A DNA stretch of 64,000 nucleotides, taken from Amycolatopsis xylanica (GTDB lineage Bacteria; Actinomycetota; Actinomycetes; Mycobacteriales; Pseudonocardiaceae). The stretch covers positions 744,001 to 808,000 of the forward strand of contig NZ_FNON01000003.1 of NCBI RefSeq assembly GCF_900107045.1. The letters run 5' to 3'. The translations under genes and the position numbers were made by a program. Position 1 is the stretch's first letter. Each line of letters starts with the position of its first letter. Of the stretch, positions 1 through 10,982 are shown in pieces. Below the pieces are notes generated by a model. That model did not search any database and had not been told where the DNA came from. It saw nothing but the letters and a program-made list of their open reading frames with translations.

Positions 1-65
1 TCGCCGACGAGTGCCCGATAGTGCTCAGGCACCTCTACGTTACGACCCTTCACGACGATGTCCAT
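1..65 (-). CDS. hpf: Ribosome hibernation promoting factor, N-terminal fragment
   Basis: Only the first 21 codons lie in the window. They read MDIVVKGRNVEVPEHYRALV, which matches the first beta strand and helix of HPF/RaiA ribosome-dimerising proteins ('I.V.GRN.EV..H.R'). A purine-rich GAGGGAGG stretch precedes the ATG at 65. Its place next to comF and the mtrAB-lpqB block is the usual actinobacterial order (hpf then secA). The family binds the 30S subunit in stationary phase. The assignment rests on a short fragment plus synteny. Confidence 0.75.
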   Translation of the reverse strand, partial: MDIVVKGRNVEVPEHYRALVG

Positions 66-605
66 ACACGACCTCCCTCGCTGAATTGACTGCGAGCCTT
101 TTGTGTTCACTAGGGCGCCGGTAAAGCGGGGACGTATGCCCTCAAAGGGCGGTGAGAGAACTCAGTGACGGTTCACGACGTCTCGTGCCGTACCACCGAG
201 CGCGGACTCAGCGCACCAGCGGCGCCAGGGACATGGGCTGCTCACCTCCCTGTCTGGCCGGGATAGCTGATAGCGGAGCACGTTAGCTTCATCAAGCGCG
301 TTACAACAGCCCCCGAGCCGGGGGATGTCATCTTGTGAGAACTCGTCACTGCGCGCAGCGAAACACTGGTGAAACGCTGGGTTACCCGGCCCGTTCGACG
401 TATGGGATGAGTGGGATTTTCACACTGACGGCGCAACCGAAATGTGCCGCCTGTCCCGAGGGTGATCGTCTTCCAGGTTTCAGCCGCCACCGGAGTGGAG
501 TCACCCGGCGCCGGTGTGTATCTGGCGATCATCCTCATATCCCGACAACGGCTGCCCGCCCGCTCGCGTTCCCGGCCCAGATCACTCATGTAGGTGATAA
601 GCCGT
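66..605. other. 540-bp intergenic stretch, no gene recognised
   Basis: This lies between the start of hpf and the end of comF. Open frames exist on both strands, but they have no convincing ribosome site, no family resemblance and unbalanced composition. A short GC-rich inverted repeat (CCCCC-GAGCC-GGGGG, 310-324) is present without a T-run. The region probably holds the hpf promoter and the comF 3' end; no RNA gene was recognised. Confidence 0.4.
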
Positions 606-1259
606 TCACCCGGCTGCGGTGAGTGTCAACACGGCCGCAACATGCATTCCGCCTAATGCGAGCGCACGGACACAAGCGGCCGCCGTCGCACCACTCGTGA
701 TGACGTCATCCAGCAAAATCACCCCGCTACCCGGCGGCGCCTGGCCTCGTTCCCGCAGCCGCACTTTCCCCGCCAAATTGGCCGCCCGCTCCCGGCCCCC
801 GAGGCCCACGGCATCCCGCACTCTGGGATCGAGCCGCAGCGCGGGCGCGACGGCGGCCCGCCACCCGCGCTCCCCGAGCTCCCGCGCGCACCACCGCGCC
901 AGCCGTCCCATGTGGGCCCCGCCCCGCATCCGCGAAACGGACGCCTTGGACGGAACCGGCACCAGCCAGGCGGCCCCGTCGGAGGTCCCGGGCAGCGACG
1001 GCACCGCCCGGGCGAGCGCGGCTCCCAACGCGGGCGCCAGGTCTCGCCTGCCCCGCTCCTTGTAGGCGAGCACCAGCCGCCGGGCGACCCCGCGATAGGC
1101 GGCGAGCGCGTACACCGGCGCCAACCCGGTGGTCGGCCCGCGTGCGACTTCGGTGAGCGAATCCCACACCGCGGCACACTCGGCGCAACAAGGCTCGCCC
1201 ACGACGCCGCAACCAGCGCATCGAGTGGGAACCAGCAGGTCAAAAGCTCTCGTCTTCAT
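606..1259 (-). CDS. comF: ComF family phosphoribosyltransferase-like protein
   Basis: The protein has 217 aa from the ATG at 1259. The frame stays open further upstream, but that part runs through the palindromic repeats and looks non-coding, so the short start is preferred. The N terminus carries a CxxC...CxxC zinc-knuckle pattern (Cys14, Cys17, Cys25, Cys28). The C terminus has a type I phosphoribosyltransferase PRPP loop, ILLDDVITSGAT (about residues 181-192). ComF-like proteins assist DNA uptake or single-strand DNA handling in competent bacteria; their role in actinobacteria is unclear. Its place between lpqB and hpf matches mycobacterial synteny. Confidence 0.85.
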   Translation of the reverse strand: MKTRAFDLLVPTRCAGCGVVGEPCCAECAAVWDSLTEVARGPTTGLAPVYALAAYRGVARRLVLAYKERGRRDLAPALGAALARAVPSLPGTSDGAAWLVPVPSKASVSRMRGGAHMGRLARWCARELGERGWRAAVAPALRLDPRVRDAVGLGGRERAANLAGKVRLRERGQAPPGSGVILLDDVITSGATAAACVRALALGGMHVAAVLTLTAAG

Positions 1260-1337
1260 GCCCCAGAGTGTCCACCCGACCACCGACAGTTCTGGCCGCC
1301 GAGGCGCCGCCCCACATTTTTGGCCCACCCAAGCGCC

Positions 1338-1706
1338 GGGGTCGTGAGTGTTTAGGCCGGTTAGAACCGGCCATATTTGGTGATCTACGCGGGTCGTGCT
1401 CGTCGGGATCCGCACGAACGGGGCTTTTGTCGCGCTCACGGTGACAAAAGCCCCGTTCGTACCATGCACGGCGAGGACCGGGCTGCCGGAGTTTGCGCTG
1501 GAGGTGACAAGGGCGGCCCTTGTCACCTCCAGCGTGACAAGGGCCACCCTTGTCACGCCAGCGCACCAGGCAGCGCCGCGGATTCCGCCGTAGGTGACCA
1601 AATACGGGCCGGTTAGAACCGGCCGCAACACTCACGACCCCGGCCCGGCGGAAGGCGTGAACGCCACGTTCACAACCTTGAGCGTTGTGAACGCCTCGTT
1701 CACAAC
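1338..1706. repeat. Composite palindromic repeat region upstream of comF
   Basis: This stretch between comF and lpqB is almost all inverted repeat. Two family-A cores, GGCCGGTTAGAACCGGCC at 1355-1372 and 1607-1624, face each other. Their flanks (GTCGTGAGTGTT outside, TATTTGGT inside) form imperfect inverted ends. Inside are an 18-bp perfect stem (1414-1431 with 1443-1460), another 18-bp stem around a single base (1497-1514 with 1516-1533) and a 12-bp stem (1532-1543 with 1547-1558). Outside follow GTGAACG-CCA-CGTTCAC (1658-1674) and a 10-bp-armed version (1684-1706). No coding capacity is credible. The architecture resembles a small inverted-repeat element or stacked terminators. Confidence 0.85.
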
Positions 1707-1752
1707 GTTCGCGAAGCCCAGGCGAAGCCCAGGCGACCCCCGTGGCGCGGGG

Positions 1753-3486
1753 TCAGCCGGGGTAGAAGGGGCGGGCGTCCTTGGCCGTGCGGGCGTGTGG
1801 CCGCCACACCTCGCCCAGTTCGCTCGCCACCCAGAGCCCGTTGGAGTCGGCCACGATCGTCGGCTTGTTCGGCGACGCGGTCACCCCGCGCACGGGCGCG
1901 GTCAGGTTGGAGCTGTTGAAGCCGTCGATCCGCCGCCCGTCCACCGGCACCTTCACCACCGGCTGCGAGGTCGAGCTGGTCACCGCGACCAGCGTGTCCT
2001 GGCTCGCCCAGTCCACGTCGGTCACGTTCGTCAGATCGGCGTTGCGCAAACTCCGGGGCGCGGTCAACCGCACTCCCTCGGGGGTTCGCACGACCGCGGC
2101 GACCATCAGCTTGTCCGCCACCACCGCGGCGACCCTGGCGCCGTCGCGGGACAGCCTGAGCGCGGTGATCTTGCCCAGGTCCACCAGGTCGGTGGCGTTG
2201 ACGCCCTGCGCCTTCCACTTGCCGTCGCCGGTCAGGACCGCGCGCAGGACCGTGGTGCCGTCGACCGCCGTCCACACCTCGGCGCCGCCGGTGGCGGCCC
2301 GCCAGGTCGGTCTCGTCAGGAACTCGCCTTGCGGCGCTGAGACGACTTCCTCCTGGTGGTCGAGGCCGCCGATGCGCAGGACCATGCGGTCCCCGGAGAG
2401 CTTCTCGACCGTGGCCAGGCGCTTGCCGTCCAGGGACTGGGCGGCGCTGACCACGTCGTGGTAGGCGTTGCCCTGCAGCGGCCTGCCGTCGAACAGCGAG
2501 AAGATCCCGCCGTCGGCCGTGTACATCCCGTTGAGCTCCGGCGGGGCGCCGACCGGGTAGCTCGCCAGGTCGTTGACGCGCCAGGCGTCCTTGTCCGGCA
2601 GGATCGGCTTGCCGTCGGAGAGCACCTTGATGCGGCTGGTCGTGACGTTCTGCAGTGACAACACGATCTGCGCCACTATCAGGCGTCTCTTCTCGATCGG
2701 TGGATCGCCGAGTCCCGTCAGCGGGACCACGAGCGAGCCGTCGTCGACGCCCTTCACGTTCTGTTCGAGCCGGGCGTCCGGGCCGAGCAGGTTGATGACG
2801 GCGCCCTTGAGCGCCTCGGACGGGCCGTCGACCACGAGGTCCATCACGCGGTTGGGCAGGCCCGACTGGGGCTTCGCGAAGACATAGCGCAGGTCGGGCA
2901 CGAAAACGCCGGAGTCCTGCGAGAAGAAGTTGACCGCGACCTTGAAGTAGTTGGCCGAGAAGTCGCGCTCGGTGATCACCAGGTTGTTCGACAGCGGCCC
3001 GGTGATCCGCCACTGGTTGTCGGCCTGCAGCCGCACGTGGACCGGCAGGATGTAGTCGCCGCTGGCGGGCACGGCCGGGATGAACGCGCTGTCCTGGCCG
3101 AGCGTGCCGACCATGAACCCGCGGACCAGCACGACCTTCTCGTTCGGGTCCGCGGTCTGCTCCGGCTCAGGCGCGTAGACCGTGCCGAAGGTGTCTTCGA
3201 TGACTGTGAGGCCCTTGACCGGCGCCCAAGACTTACGAGTCTCTTCGTCGAGGTAGACGCTGGCTGTCGGCGAGGCGTTTCCGCTCGCTGTCAGCGCGCT
3301 GGCCTTGATGAAGTCTCGGACGACCGTAAGCGCGTCCAAGCCCTTCTCAGGCTCTTGCGGCGTCTGGACGGCCTGAGCCGGCCGCTCGCCCGAGAGCACC
3401 ACGGGCTGCATCTCGGCCGGGATGTTGGCGCAGCCGCTCGCCAGCAGCATGACCGCGAGCGCGATGAGCTTGACCGCGGTCTTCAC
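1753..3486 (-). CDS. lpqB: Lipoprotein LpqB, MtrAB-associated
   Basis: The 577-aa protein starts with a lipoprotein signal peptide whose lipobox is LASGC (acylated Cys19). A GerMN-like domain occupies roughly residues 180-300, and the C-terminal half looks like a beta-propeller. In mycobacteria LpqB binds the extracellular part of the sensor kinase MtrB and influences MtrA phosphorylation and cell division. The start overlaps the mtrB stop by 4 bp, as expected for a translationally coupled operon. The identification is firm from lipobox, length and gene order. Confidence 0.95.
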   Translation of the reverse strand: MKTAVKLIALAVMLLASGCANIPAEMQPVVLSGERPAQAVQTPQEPEKGLDALTVVRDFIKASALTASGNASPTASVYLDEETRKSWAPVKGLTVIEDTFGTVYAPEPEQTADPNEKVVLVRGFMVGTLGQDSAFIPAVPASGDYILPVHVRLQADNQWRITGPLSNNLVITERDFSANYFKVAVNFFSQDSGVFVPDLRYVFAKPQSGLPNRVMDLVVDGPSEALKGAVINLLGPDARLEQNVKGVDDGSLVVPLTGLGDPPIEKRRLIVAQIVLSLQNVTTSRIKVLSDGKPILPDKDAWRVNDLASYPVGAPPELNGMYTADGGIFSLFDGRPLQGNAYHDVVSAAQSLDGKRLATVEKLSGDRMVLRIGGLDHQEEVVSAPQGEFLTRPTWRAATGGAEVWTAVDGTTVLRAVLTGDGKWKAQGVNATDLVDLGKITALRLSRDGARVAAVVADKLMVAAVVRTPEGVRLTAPRSLRNADLTNVTDVDWASQDTLVAVTSSTSQPVVKVPVDGRRIDGFNSSNLTAPVRGVTASPNKPTIVADSNGLWVASELGEVWRPHARTAKDARPFYPG

Positions 3487-5201
3487 CGGCCTACCTCCTC
3501 ATGGTCGGCCAGGATGGCTTCCTGCGCCGGTTGGACCTCGAGCAGCCCGACGTGGCCGTTCAGCGGCTCGACCGGGGTGAAGTCCTCCGGCGGCAACGGC
3601 AGCGGGCTGCTGGTGAACGGGGTGTCCTGGCGCAGCGGCAGGGTCAGCCGGAAGCAGGCGCCCGCGCCGGGTTCGCCCCACGCGTCGAGCTCGCCGCCGT
3701 GCAGCCGGGCGTCCTCCTGGCTGATCGCCAGGCCCAGCCCGGTGCCGCCGGTGCGGCGGTTGCGGGACGGGTCCGCGCGCCAGAAGCGGTTGAACACCAG
3801 GTCGGCCTCGCCCGCCCGCAGGCCGACGCCGTGGTCGCGCACCGCTATGGCGACCGCGTCCTCGCCCGCGACGACGCGCATCTTCACCGGGCGGCCCTCG
3901 CTGTGGTCGACCGCGTTGGCCAGCAGGTTCCGCAGGATGCGCTCGACCCGGCGCGCGTCGATCTCGACCGGCGTCTCGTCGTCGGGCAGCTCCATCTCGA
4001 TGACGCTGCCCGCGTTGCTGGCGATGCCGCGCACCTGCTCGGCGGCGCGGCGCGCGATCGGGCGGATGTCGATGACCTCGGCGGCCAGCTCCTCCACGCC
4101 CGCGTCGAGACGGCTGATCTCCAGCAGGTCGCCGAGCAGCGCCTCGAACCGGTCGAGCTCGTCGACCAGCAGCTCGGTGGACCGCGCGAGACCGGCCGGG
4201 AACTGCTCGCGCGAAGCGTGCAGCACGTCGGCGGCCATCCGGACGGTGGTCAGCGGGGTGCGCAGCTCGTGCGAGACGTCCGAGGTGAACCGGCGCTGCA
4301 AGCCGCCGAAGTCCTCGAGCTGGCGGATCTGGCGCTGGATGCTCGCGGCCATCTCGTTGTAGGAGACAGCGAGTTTCGAGAGGTCGTCCTCGCCGACGAC
4401 GGCGAGGCGTTGTTCCAGGTCACCGCCCGCGAACTGCTCCGCGGCGGCCGCCGCCTGGCGGACCGGCCTGACCACCTGGCGGGTGACGAGGTTGGTGATC
4501 GCGGCGAGCAGGAGCAGCAGCACGAGCCCGCCGACGAACAACGTGTTCTGCACGGTCGAGACGGTGTTCTGCTCGGCGGTGAGCGGGAAGAGGAGATACA
4601 GCTGCAACGGCGTCAGCCCGCTGGTCACGGGCGCGCCGACGATCATGTACGTGGTGCGGGTGCCGTCGTTCTCGACGGTGTGGATCTGCAGGCTGAGCTG
4701 GTTGGACTCGACGAACTGCCGCAGCCGGACCGGCACCTTGTCGTAGTTGCCCGCGAACACGGCGTCGGCCGCCGCGTTGCGCCCGCCGGTGGCGAGCACC
4801 GGCTCGAAGGTGCCCGCGGCCGAAACCGGGCCGTCCTTCGCTCCCGCCGAGCTGCTGGCCAGGCCTTTCAGCGCGTTGGACAGCCGCTCGCGCATCGTGT
4901 CGGCGGGCTCGGCGCCGATCCCGACCAGCTCGGTCGCGGCCGCCTCGGCCACCGCCTGCGTCTGCGCCACCGCGGCGTTCTGCTTGGTGGTGATCAGCCG
5001 CTCGGTGATCTGGTTCTGCAGGACCATGCCCAGCACGAAGACCACCGCTGACGACAAGGCCAGGGTGGACACGGTGACGCGGAACTGCAGCGAATGGCGC
5101 CACAACTCGCCGAACGCGACCGAACGGCGGCGGCCGAAGACCGACACCCGTCGGATCAGCTGAGCCGCCGCGGCCGCGAACGCACGGAACCGCTGTCTCA
5201 T
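3483..5201 (-). CDS. mtrB: Sensor histidine kinase MtrB
   Basis: The 572-aa kinase has two membrane segments (about 41-62 and 219-240) around an extracellular sensor, then a HAMP domain (about 240-295). The H-box is SHELRTPLTT, with the phospho-acceptor His311. The ATPase domain shows an N-box (NLLANAVDHS), DHGVGL and GGTGLGLAIS. It autophosphorylates and hands the phosphate to MtrA. The pair controls cell-wall and division genes, and in Corynebacterium the osmotic response. The start is 7 bp after the mtrA stop and the end overlaps lpqB, so the three form one operon. Confidence 0.96.
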   Translation of the reverse strand: MRQRFRAFAAAAAQLIRRVSVFGRRRSVAFGELWRHSLQFRVTVSTLALSSAVVFVLGMVLQNQITERLITTKQNAAVAQTQAVAEAAATELVGIGAEPADTMRERLSNALKGLASSSAGAKDGPVSAAGTFEPVLATGGRNAAADAVFAGNYDKVPVRLRQFVESNQLSLQIHTVENDGTRTTYMIVGAPVTSGLTPLQLYLLFPLTAEQNTVSTVQNTLFVGGLVLLLLLAAITNLVTRQVVRPVRQAAAAAEQFAGGDLEQRLAVVGEDDLSKLAVSYNEMAASIQRQIRQLEDFGGLQRRFTSDVSHELRTPLTTVRMAADVLHASREQFPAGLARSTELLVDELDRFEALLGDLLEISRLDAGVEELAAEVIDIRPIARRAAEQVRGIASNAGSVIEMELPDDETPVEIDARRVERILRNLLANAVDHSEGRPVKMRVVAGEDAVAIAVRDHGVGLRAGEADLVFNRFWRADPSRNRRTGGTGLGLAISQEDARLHGGELDAWGEPGAGACFRLTLPLRQDTPFTSSPLPLPPEDFTPVEPLNGHVGLLEVQPAQEAILADHEEVGR

Positions 5202-5208
5202 TCCCCGA

Positions 5209-5886
5209 TTATGGCGGGCCCGCCTTGTACCCGACCCCGCGGACCGTCAAGACGACCTCGGGATGTTCCGGATCCTTCTCCACCTTGGACCGCAAGCGCT
5301 GCACGTGGACGTTGACGAGCCGGGTGTCCGCGGCGTGGCGGTAGCCCCACACCTGCTCCAGCAGCACCTCGCGGGTGAACACCTGCCTCGGCTTGCGGGC
5401 GAGCGCGACCAGCAGGTCGAACTCGAGCGGCGTCAGCGGGATCGCCTTGCCCTCGCGGGTCACCTCATGGCCGGGCACGTCGATCGCGAGATCGCCGATG
5501 GTGAGCGATTCCGCGGGCTCGGCCTCGGTCCGGCGCATCCGCGCTCGCACGCGGGCGACGAGTTCCTTGGGCTTGAACGGTTTGACGACATAGTCGTCGG
5601 CGCCGGATTCGAGGCCCAGCACGATGTCCACGGTGTCGCTCTTGGCCGTGAGCATCACGATCGGCACCCCGGACTCGGCGCGGATCGCCTTGCAGACGTC
5701 GATGCCGTTCATGCCGGGGAGCATGAGGTCGAGCAGCACCAGGTCGGGTTTCAGCTCACGCAGCGCGGGCAGCGCTCGCGAGCCGTCCGCGACGACGGCG
5801 GTGTCGAACCCCTCCCCTCGCAGCACGATCGTGAGCATCTCCGCGAGTGCCGGGTCGTCGTCGACCACCAGTACACGTGCCTTCAT
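5209..5886 (-). CDS. mtrA: Response regulator MtrA, OmpR/PhoB family
   Basis: The protein has 225 aa from the ATG at 5886 (MKARVLVVDDD), the usual family length. The frame is open upstream but has no family sequence there. The receiver domain has the acidic pair near residues 9-11, phosphorylated Asp53 (LLDLMLPGMNG) and the conserved Lys in YVVKPF. A winged-helix domain with LTPLEFDLL and VRGVGYK follows. MtrA is essential in mycobacteria and binds oriC and cell-wall gene promoters. Unusually, the gene upstream is not tmk but a betaine-catabolism island, so the mtrA promoter lies in 5887-6074 or beyond. Confidence 0.97.
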   Translation of the reverse strand: MKARVLVVDDDPALAEMLTIVLRGEGFDTAVVADGSRALPALRELKPDLVLLDLMLPGMNGIDVCKAIRAESGVPIVMLTAKSDTVDIVLGLESGADDYVVKPFKPKELVARVRARMRRTEAEPAESLTIGDLAIDVPGHEVTREGKAIPLTPLEFDLLVALARKPRQVFTREVLLEQVWGYRHAADTRLVNVHVQRLRSKVEKDPEHPEVVLTVRGVGYKAGPP

Positions 5887-6074
5887 GAGGACATATTCGC
5901 ACTGAAGTGTCTCAACGCGTGCACGACCCGGCGCTTGACCACCAGAAAGATCAAGATTCCCTGTTCGTGCTGCTCCGAACGGGTGCCTCAGGCAAGCAGA
6001 AGGCAAGACGTTTTTGTCGACATATGAAGAAACACCGTGTCGGATCATCCACGGGTGGGATGTCAGGCGGCCAC

Positions 6075-6392
6075 TCAGGCGACGCCGGTCTGCACCCCAG
6101 TGTCCACATAGATCACTCCGTCGGACACCACGACCGGGTAGGTGCGGACGGGATCGTTCGCGGGCAGGCAGAGCGCCTTGCCGCTGCGCAGGTCGAAGGT
6201 CGCCGCGTGCAGCGGGCACTCGACGACGCAGCCCTCGACCCAGCCGTCGGCGAGCGACGCGTCCTGATGGGTGCAGGTGTCGTCGATGGCGAAGAACTCA
6301 CCTTCGCTGTGGAACACGGAGATGGGGACGTGCGCGACAATACGAATCGCCTCACCGTCCGGGAGGTCGGAGACGTCGCACGCTCTGATCAT
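6075..6392 (-). CDS. Rieske-type ferredoxin of a non-heme iron oxygenase
   Basis: A 105-aa soluble protein from the ATG at 6392, behind GGAGG. The two [2Fe-2S] ligand pairs are Cys40-x-His42 (CTH) and Cys59-x2-His62 (CPLH), typical of BphF/NirD-like ferredoxins. It probably carries electrons to the Rieske oxygenase encoded at 10979-12094. It is transcribed away from the other island genes, divergent from the IclR regulator and toward mtrA. No ferredoxin reductase gene is visible nearby, so that partner must be encoded elsewhere. Nitrite reductase small subunit is a less likely alternative. Confidence 0.85.
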   Translation of the reverse strand: MIRACDVSDLPDGEAIRIVAHVPISVFHSEGEFFAIDDTCTHQDASLADGWVEGCVVECPLHAATFDLRSGKALCLPANDPVRTYPVVVSDGVIYVDTGVQTGVA

Positions 6393-6401
6393 CAGGGCCT
6401 C

Positions 6402-6543
6402 CCACAATGTTGCGCAGGACGAGACGCGTTCTGTCTTCCGCAACGATCGGCCCGCACCCCCGGCCACGTCAAGGGTGTCCCCCGGTCAGATCAGCGGAGT
6501 TTCGCAAAACGCCATACTGTTGCGCTATGCGGAACTCCGAGGG
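6402..6543. promoter_or_regulatory. Divergent control region with IclR-operator-like palindromes
   Basis: The gap between the ferredoxin and iclR genes contains several related sequences. GTTGCGCTATGCGGAAC overlaps the iclR start and is a 17-bp imperfect palindrome. TTTCGCAAAACGC lies just upstream, and GTTGCGCAGGACGAGAC is near the ferredoxin start. A related GTCTCGCATAACGCACC lies ahead of the flavoprotein operon near 7336. Shared CGC half-sites at all three promoters fit binding by the local IclR protein. This is inferred from pattern only. Confidence 0.45.
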
Positions 6544-7300
6544 TCCCTCTCAGGTGCAATCGGTCGACCGGGCGATCAGCGTGCTCGAAATACTCGCGCG
6601 CGAGGGCGAAGCGGGCATCACCGAGATCTCGGTCGAGCTGGGCGTGCACAAGTCGACCGTCTCGCGGCTGGTGAGCGTGCTCGAGGCACGCGGGCTGGTC
6701 GAGCAGCTCGGCGAGCGCGGCAAATACGCCATCGGCTTCGGCATGGTGCGCCTCGCCGGCGCCGCCACCGGGCGGATGGACCTGGCGAAACTCGGCAGGC
6801 ACAGCTGCCAGGCGCTGGCCGAGTCGCTCGGCGAGACGGTCAACATCGCGGTCGCCGACGACGGGGTCGCGATCAACATCAGCCAGGCGCGCGGCACCGC
6901 CGCGATCAGCACGCAGAACTGGACCGGCCAGCGCACGCCGCTGCACGCCACCTCCAGCGGCAAGGTGCTGCTGGCGAACATGGACGAGGCCGAACGGCGC
7001 AAGCTGCTGCGCCGCAAGCTCGAGCAGTACACGCCGCGCACCACGGTCGAGCCAGCCGAGCTGACGCTGGAGCTGGACCGGGTGCTCGAAGAGGGCTACG
7101 CCGCCTGCTTCGAGGAGCTGGAACTCGGGCTGCACGCGGTGGCCGTGCCGATACTCGGGCCGGGCGGCGAGGTGATCGCCGCGATGAGCGCGTCGGGGCC
7201 TTCGTACCGGCTGTCGAAACAGCGCGTACGGCAAATCGTGCGGCCCATGACCCAAGCGGCGGAAGAACTTTCGTCCCAGCTGGGGTACTTCAAGAGCTGA
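6527..7300 (+). CDS. IclR family transcriptional regulator of the betaine island
   Basis: The 257-aa protein starts at the ATG at 6527 (MRNSEGPSQVQSVDRAISVL). The N-terminal winged helix-turn-helix (about residues 12-75) contains the family pattern ITEIS...HKSTVSRLVSVLEARGLVE. The C-terminal effector domain (about 90-250) has GETVNIAV and LHATSSGKVLLA. IclR proteins bind small carboxylates and act as repressors or activators. Its location between a ferredoxin gene and the demethylation operon suggests it senses betaine, dimethylglycine or a breakdown product; the ligand cannot be read from sequence. Confidence 0.88.
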   Translation: MRNSEGPSQVQSVDRAISVLEILAREGEAGITEISVELGVHKSTVSRLVSVLEARGLVEQLGERGKYAIGFGMVRLAGAATGRMDLAKLGRHSCQALAESLGETVNIAVADDGVAINISQARGTAAISTQNWTGQRTPLHATSSGKVLLANMDEAERRKLLRRKLEQYTPRTTVEPAELTLELDRVLEEGYAACFEELELGLHAVAVPILGPGGEVIAAMSASGPSYRLSKQRVRQIVRPMTQAAEELSSQLGYFKS

Positions 7301-7323
7301 CAGTCGCGAGCCCTCTTGGCCTA

Positions 7324-7352
7324 TTGACAGCAGCGTCTCGCATAACGCACCT
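7324..7352 (+). promoter_or_regulatory. Possible promoter/operator of the demethylation operon
   Basis: TTGACA at 7324-7329 is a good -35 candidate. The operator-like GTCTCGCATAACGCACC begins 6 bp downstream. A standard -10 at 16-18 bp spacing is not obvious, so the start site is uncertain. The flavoprotein ATG with its GGAGG lies about 70 bp further on. Confidence 0.3.
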
Positions 7353-7407
7353 TGTTGCAGAAGACGGAACACCTCCGCCTGCATCTTGGTCCTTTGTGGA
7401 CGACTGA

Positions 7408-9864
<2,457 letters not shown>

Positions 9865-9866
9865 CC

Positions 9867-10982
9867 TTGGACACGATCGTCATCGGCCTGGGCGGGATGG
9901 GCAGCGCGGCCGCGTACCGGCTCGCGCAGCGCGGCCACAGCGTGCTCGGTATCGAGCAGTTCTCCCCCGTGCACAACCTCGGATCCAGCCACGGCGGCTC
10001 GCGGATCACGCGGCAGGCGTACTTCGAAGACCCGGCCTACGTGCCGTTGCTGCTGCACGCGCACGAGCTGTGGGAGGGCATCGAGCGGGACTCCGGGATC
10101 GACGTGTTCCACCGCTGCGGCGGGATCATGATCGGCGAGCCGGACTCGCGCACGGTCGCGGGAAGCCTGCTCAGCGCCCAGAAATGGGACCTGCCGCACG
10201 AGCTGCTCGACGCGGCCGAGATCCGCGCCCGCTTCCCGACCATGCGCCCGGCCGACGGTGACATCGGCCTGTACGAGGCGGGCGCCGGCTTCGTCGTGCC
10301 CGAGTCGAGCGTCGCCGCGCACCTGAAACTGGCCGAGCGCGCGGGCGCCGAGCTGCACTTCGAAGAGAAGGTGCTGCGCTGGTCGACGTCCTCGTCCGGC
10401 GTGCGCGTCGAGACGTCTCACGGGACGTACGAGGCCGCGCAGCTGGTGATCTGCCCGGGGGCGTGGGCGCCCGAACTGCTGGCCGAGCTGGGCATCGAGT
10501 TCACCATCGAGCGGCAGGTGCAGTACTGGTTCGCGCCGTCGGACGTGAGCGCGTTCCAGCGACATCCGATCTATATCTGGGAAGGCGACGCCGGCAGGCA
10601 GTTCTACGGCTTCCCCGCGGTCGACGGGAGCGTGAAGGTCGCGTTCTTCCGCGGCGGCCAGACCTGCACGCCCGAGACGATCGACCGCACGGTGCACGCC
10701 GAGGAGATCGCCGCGATGACCGAGTTCGTGCGGGCGCGGATGCCTTCGCTGCCAGTGGAATTCCAGCGCGCGGCAACGTGCATGTACACCAACACGGCGG
10801 ACGAGCATTTCGTCATCGCGCGGCATCCGTCGCGGGACCGCGTGGTCGTCGCCTGTGGTTTTTCGGGACATGGCTTCAAGTTCGTGCCCGTGGTGGGTGA
10901 GATCCTGGCCGACCTCGTCGAAGGCGGCACCGCACACCCGATCGCCCTGTTCGACCCCGCTCGTTTGACAGGAGCAAGATGA
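9867..10982 (+). CDS. Monomeric sarcosine oxidase-like (MSOX/SolA) flavoprotein
   Basis: The 371-aa protein starts at a TTG with an AGGAG inside the previous gene's end. The FAD-binding fold [17 protein letters not shown] lies at about residues 7-23, and [13 protein letters not shown] follows as in monomeric sarcosine oxidases. Cys305 in [14 protein letters not shown] matches the family cysteine that forms the covalent FAD link. MSOX oxidises sarcosine to glycine, formaldehyde and peroxide; SolA prefers N-methyltryptophan. Context favours the last demethylation of a betaine pathway. It overlaps the oxygenase gene by 4 bp (ATGA). Confidence 0.86.
   Translation: MDTIVIGLGGMGSAAAYRLAQRGHSVLGIEQFSPVHNLGSSHGGSRITRQAYFEDPAYVPLLLHAHELWEGIERDSGIDVFHRCGGIMIGEPDSRTVAGSLLSAQKWDLPHELLDAAEIRARFPTMRPADGDIGLYEAGAGFVVPESSVAAHLKLAERAGAELHFEEKVLRWSTSSSGVRVETSHGTYEAAQLVICPGAWAPELLAELGIEFTIERQVQYWFAPSDVSAFQRHPIYIWEGDAGRQFYGFPAVDGSVKVAFFRGGQTCTPETIDRTVHAEEIAAMTEFVRARMPSLPVEFQRAATCMYTNTADEHFVIARHPSRDRVVVACGFSGHGFKFVPVVGEILADLVEGGTAHPIALFDPARLTGAR

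Noticed and set aside
310-324. Rho-independent terminator near 310
   Set aside because: The stem is only 5 bp, there is no T-run, and it is almost 300 bp from the nearest stop codon.
335-622. Possible 95-codon gene between hpf and comF
   Set aside because: No ribosome site, no recognisable family and atypical composition; overlapped by an equally open frame on the other strand.
1338-1706. Insertion sequence
   Set aside because: There is no transposase frame; the inverted repeats are internal hairpins, and no target duplication was seen.
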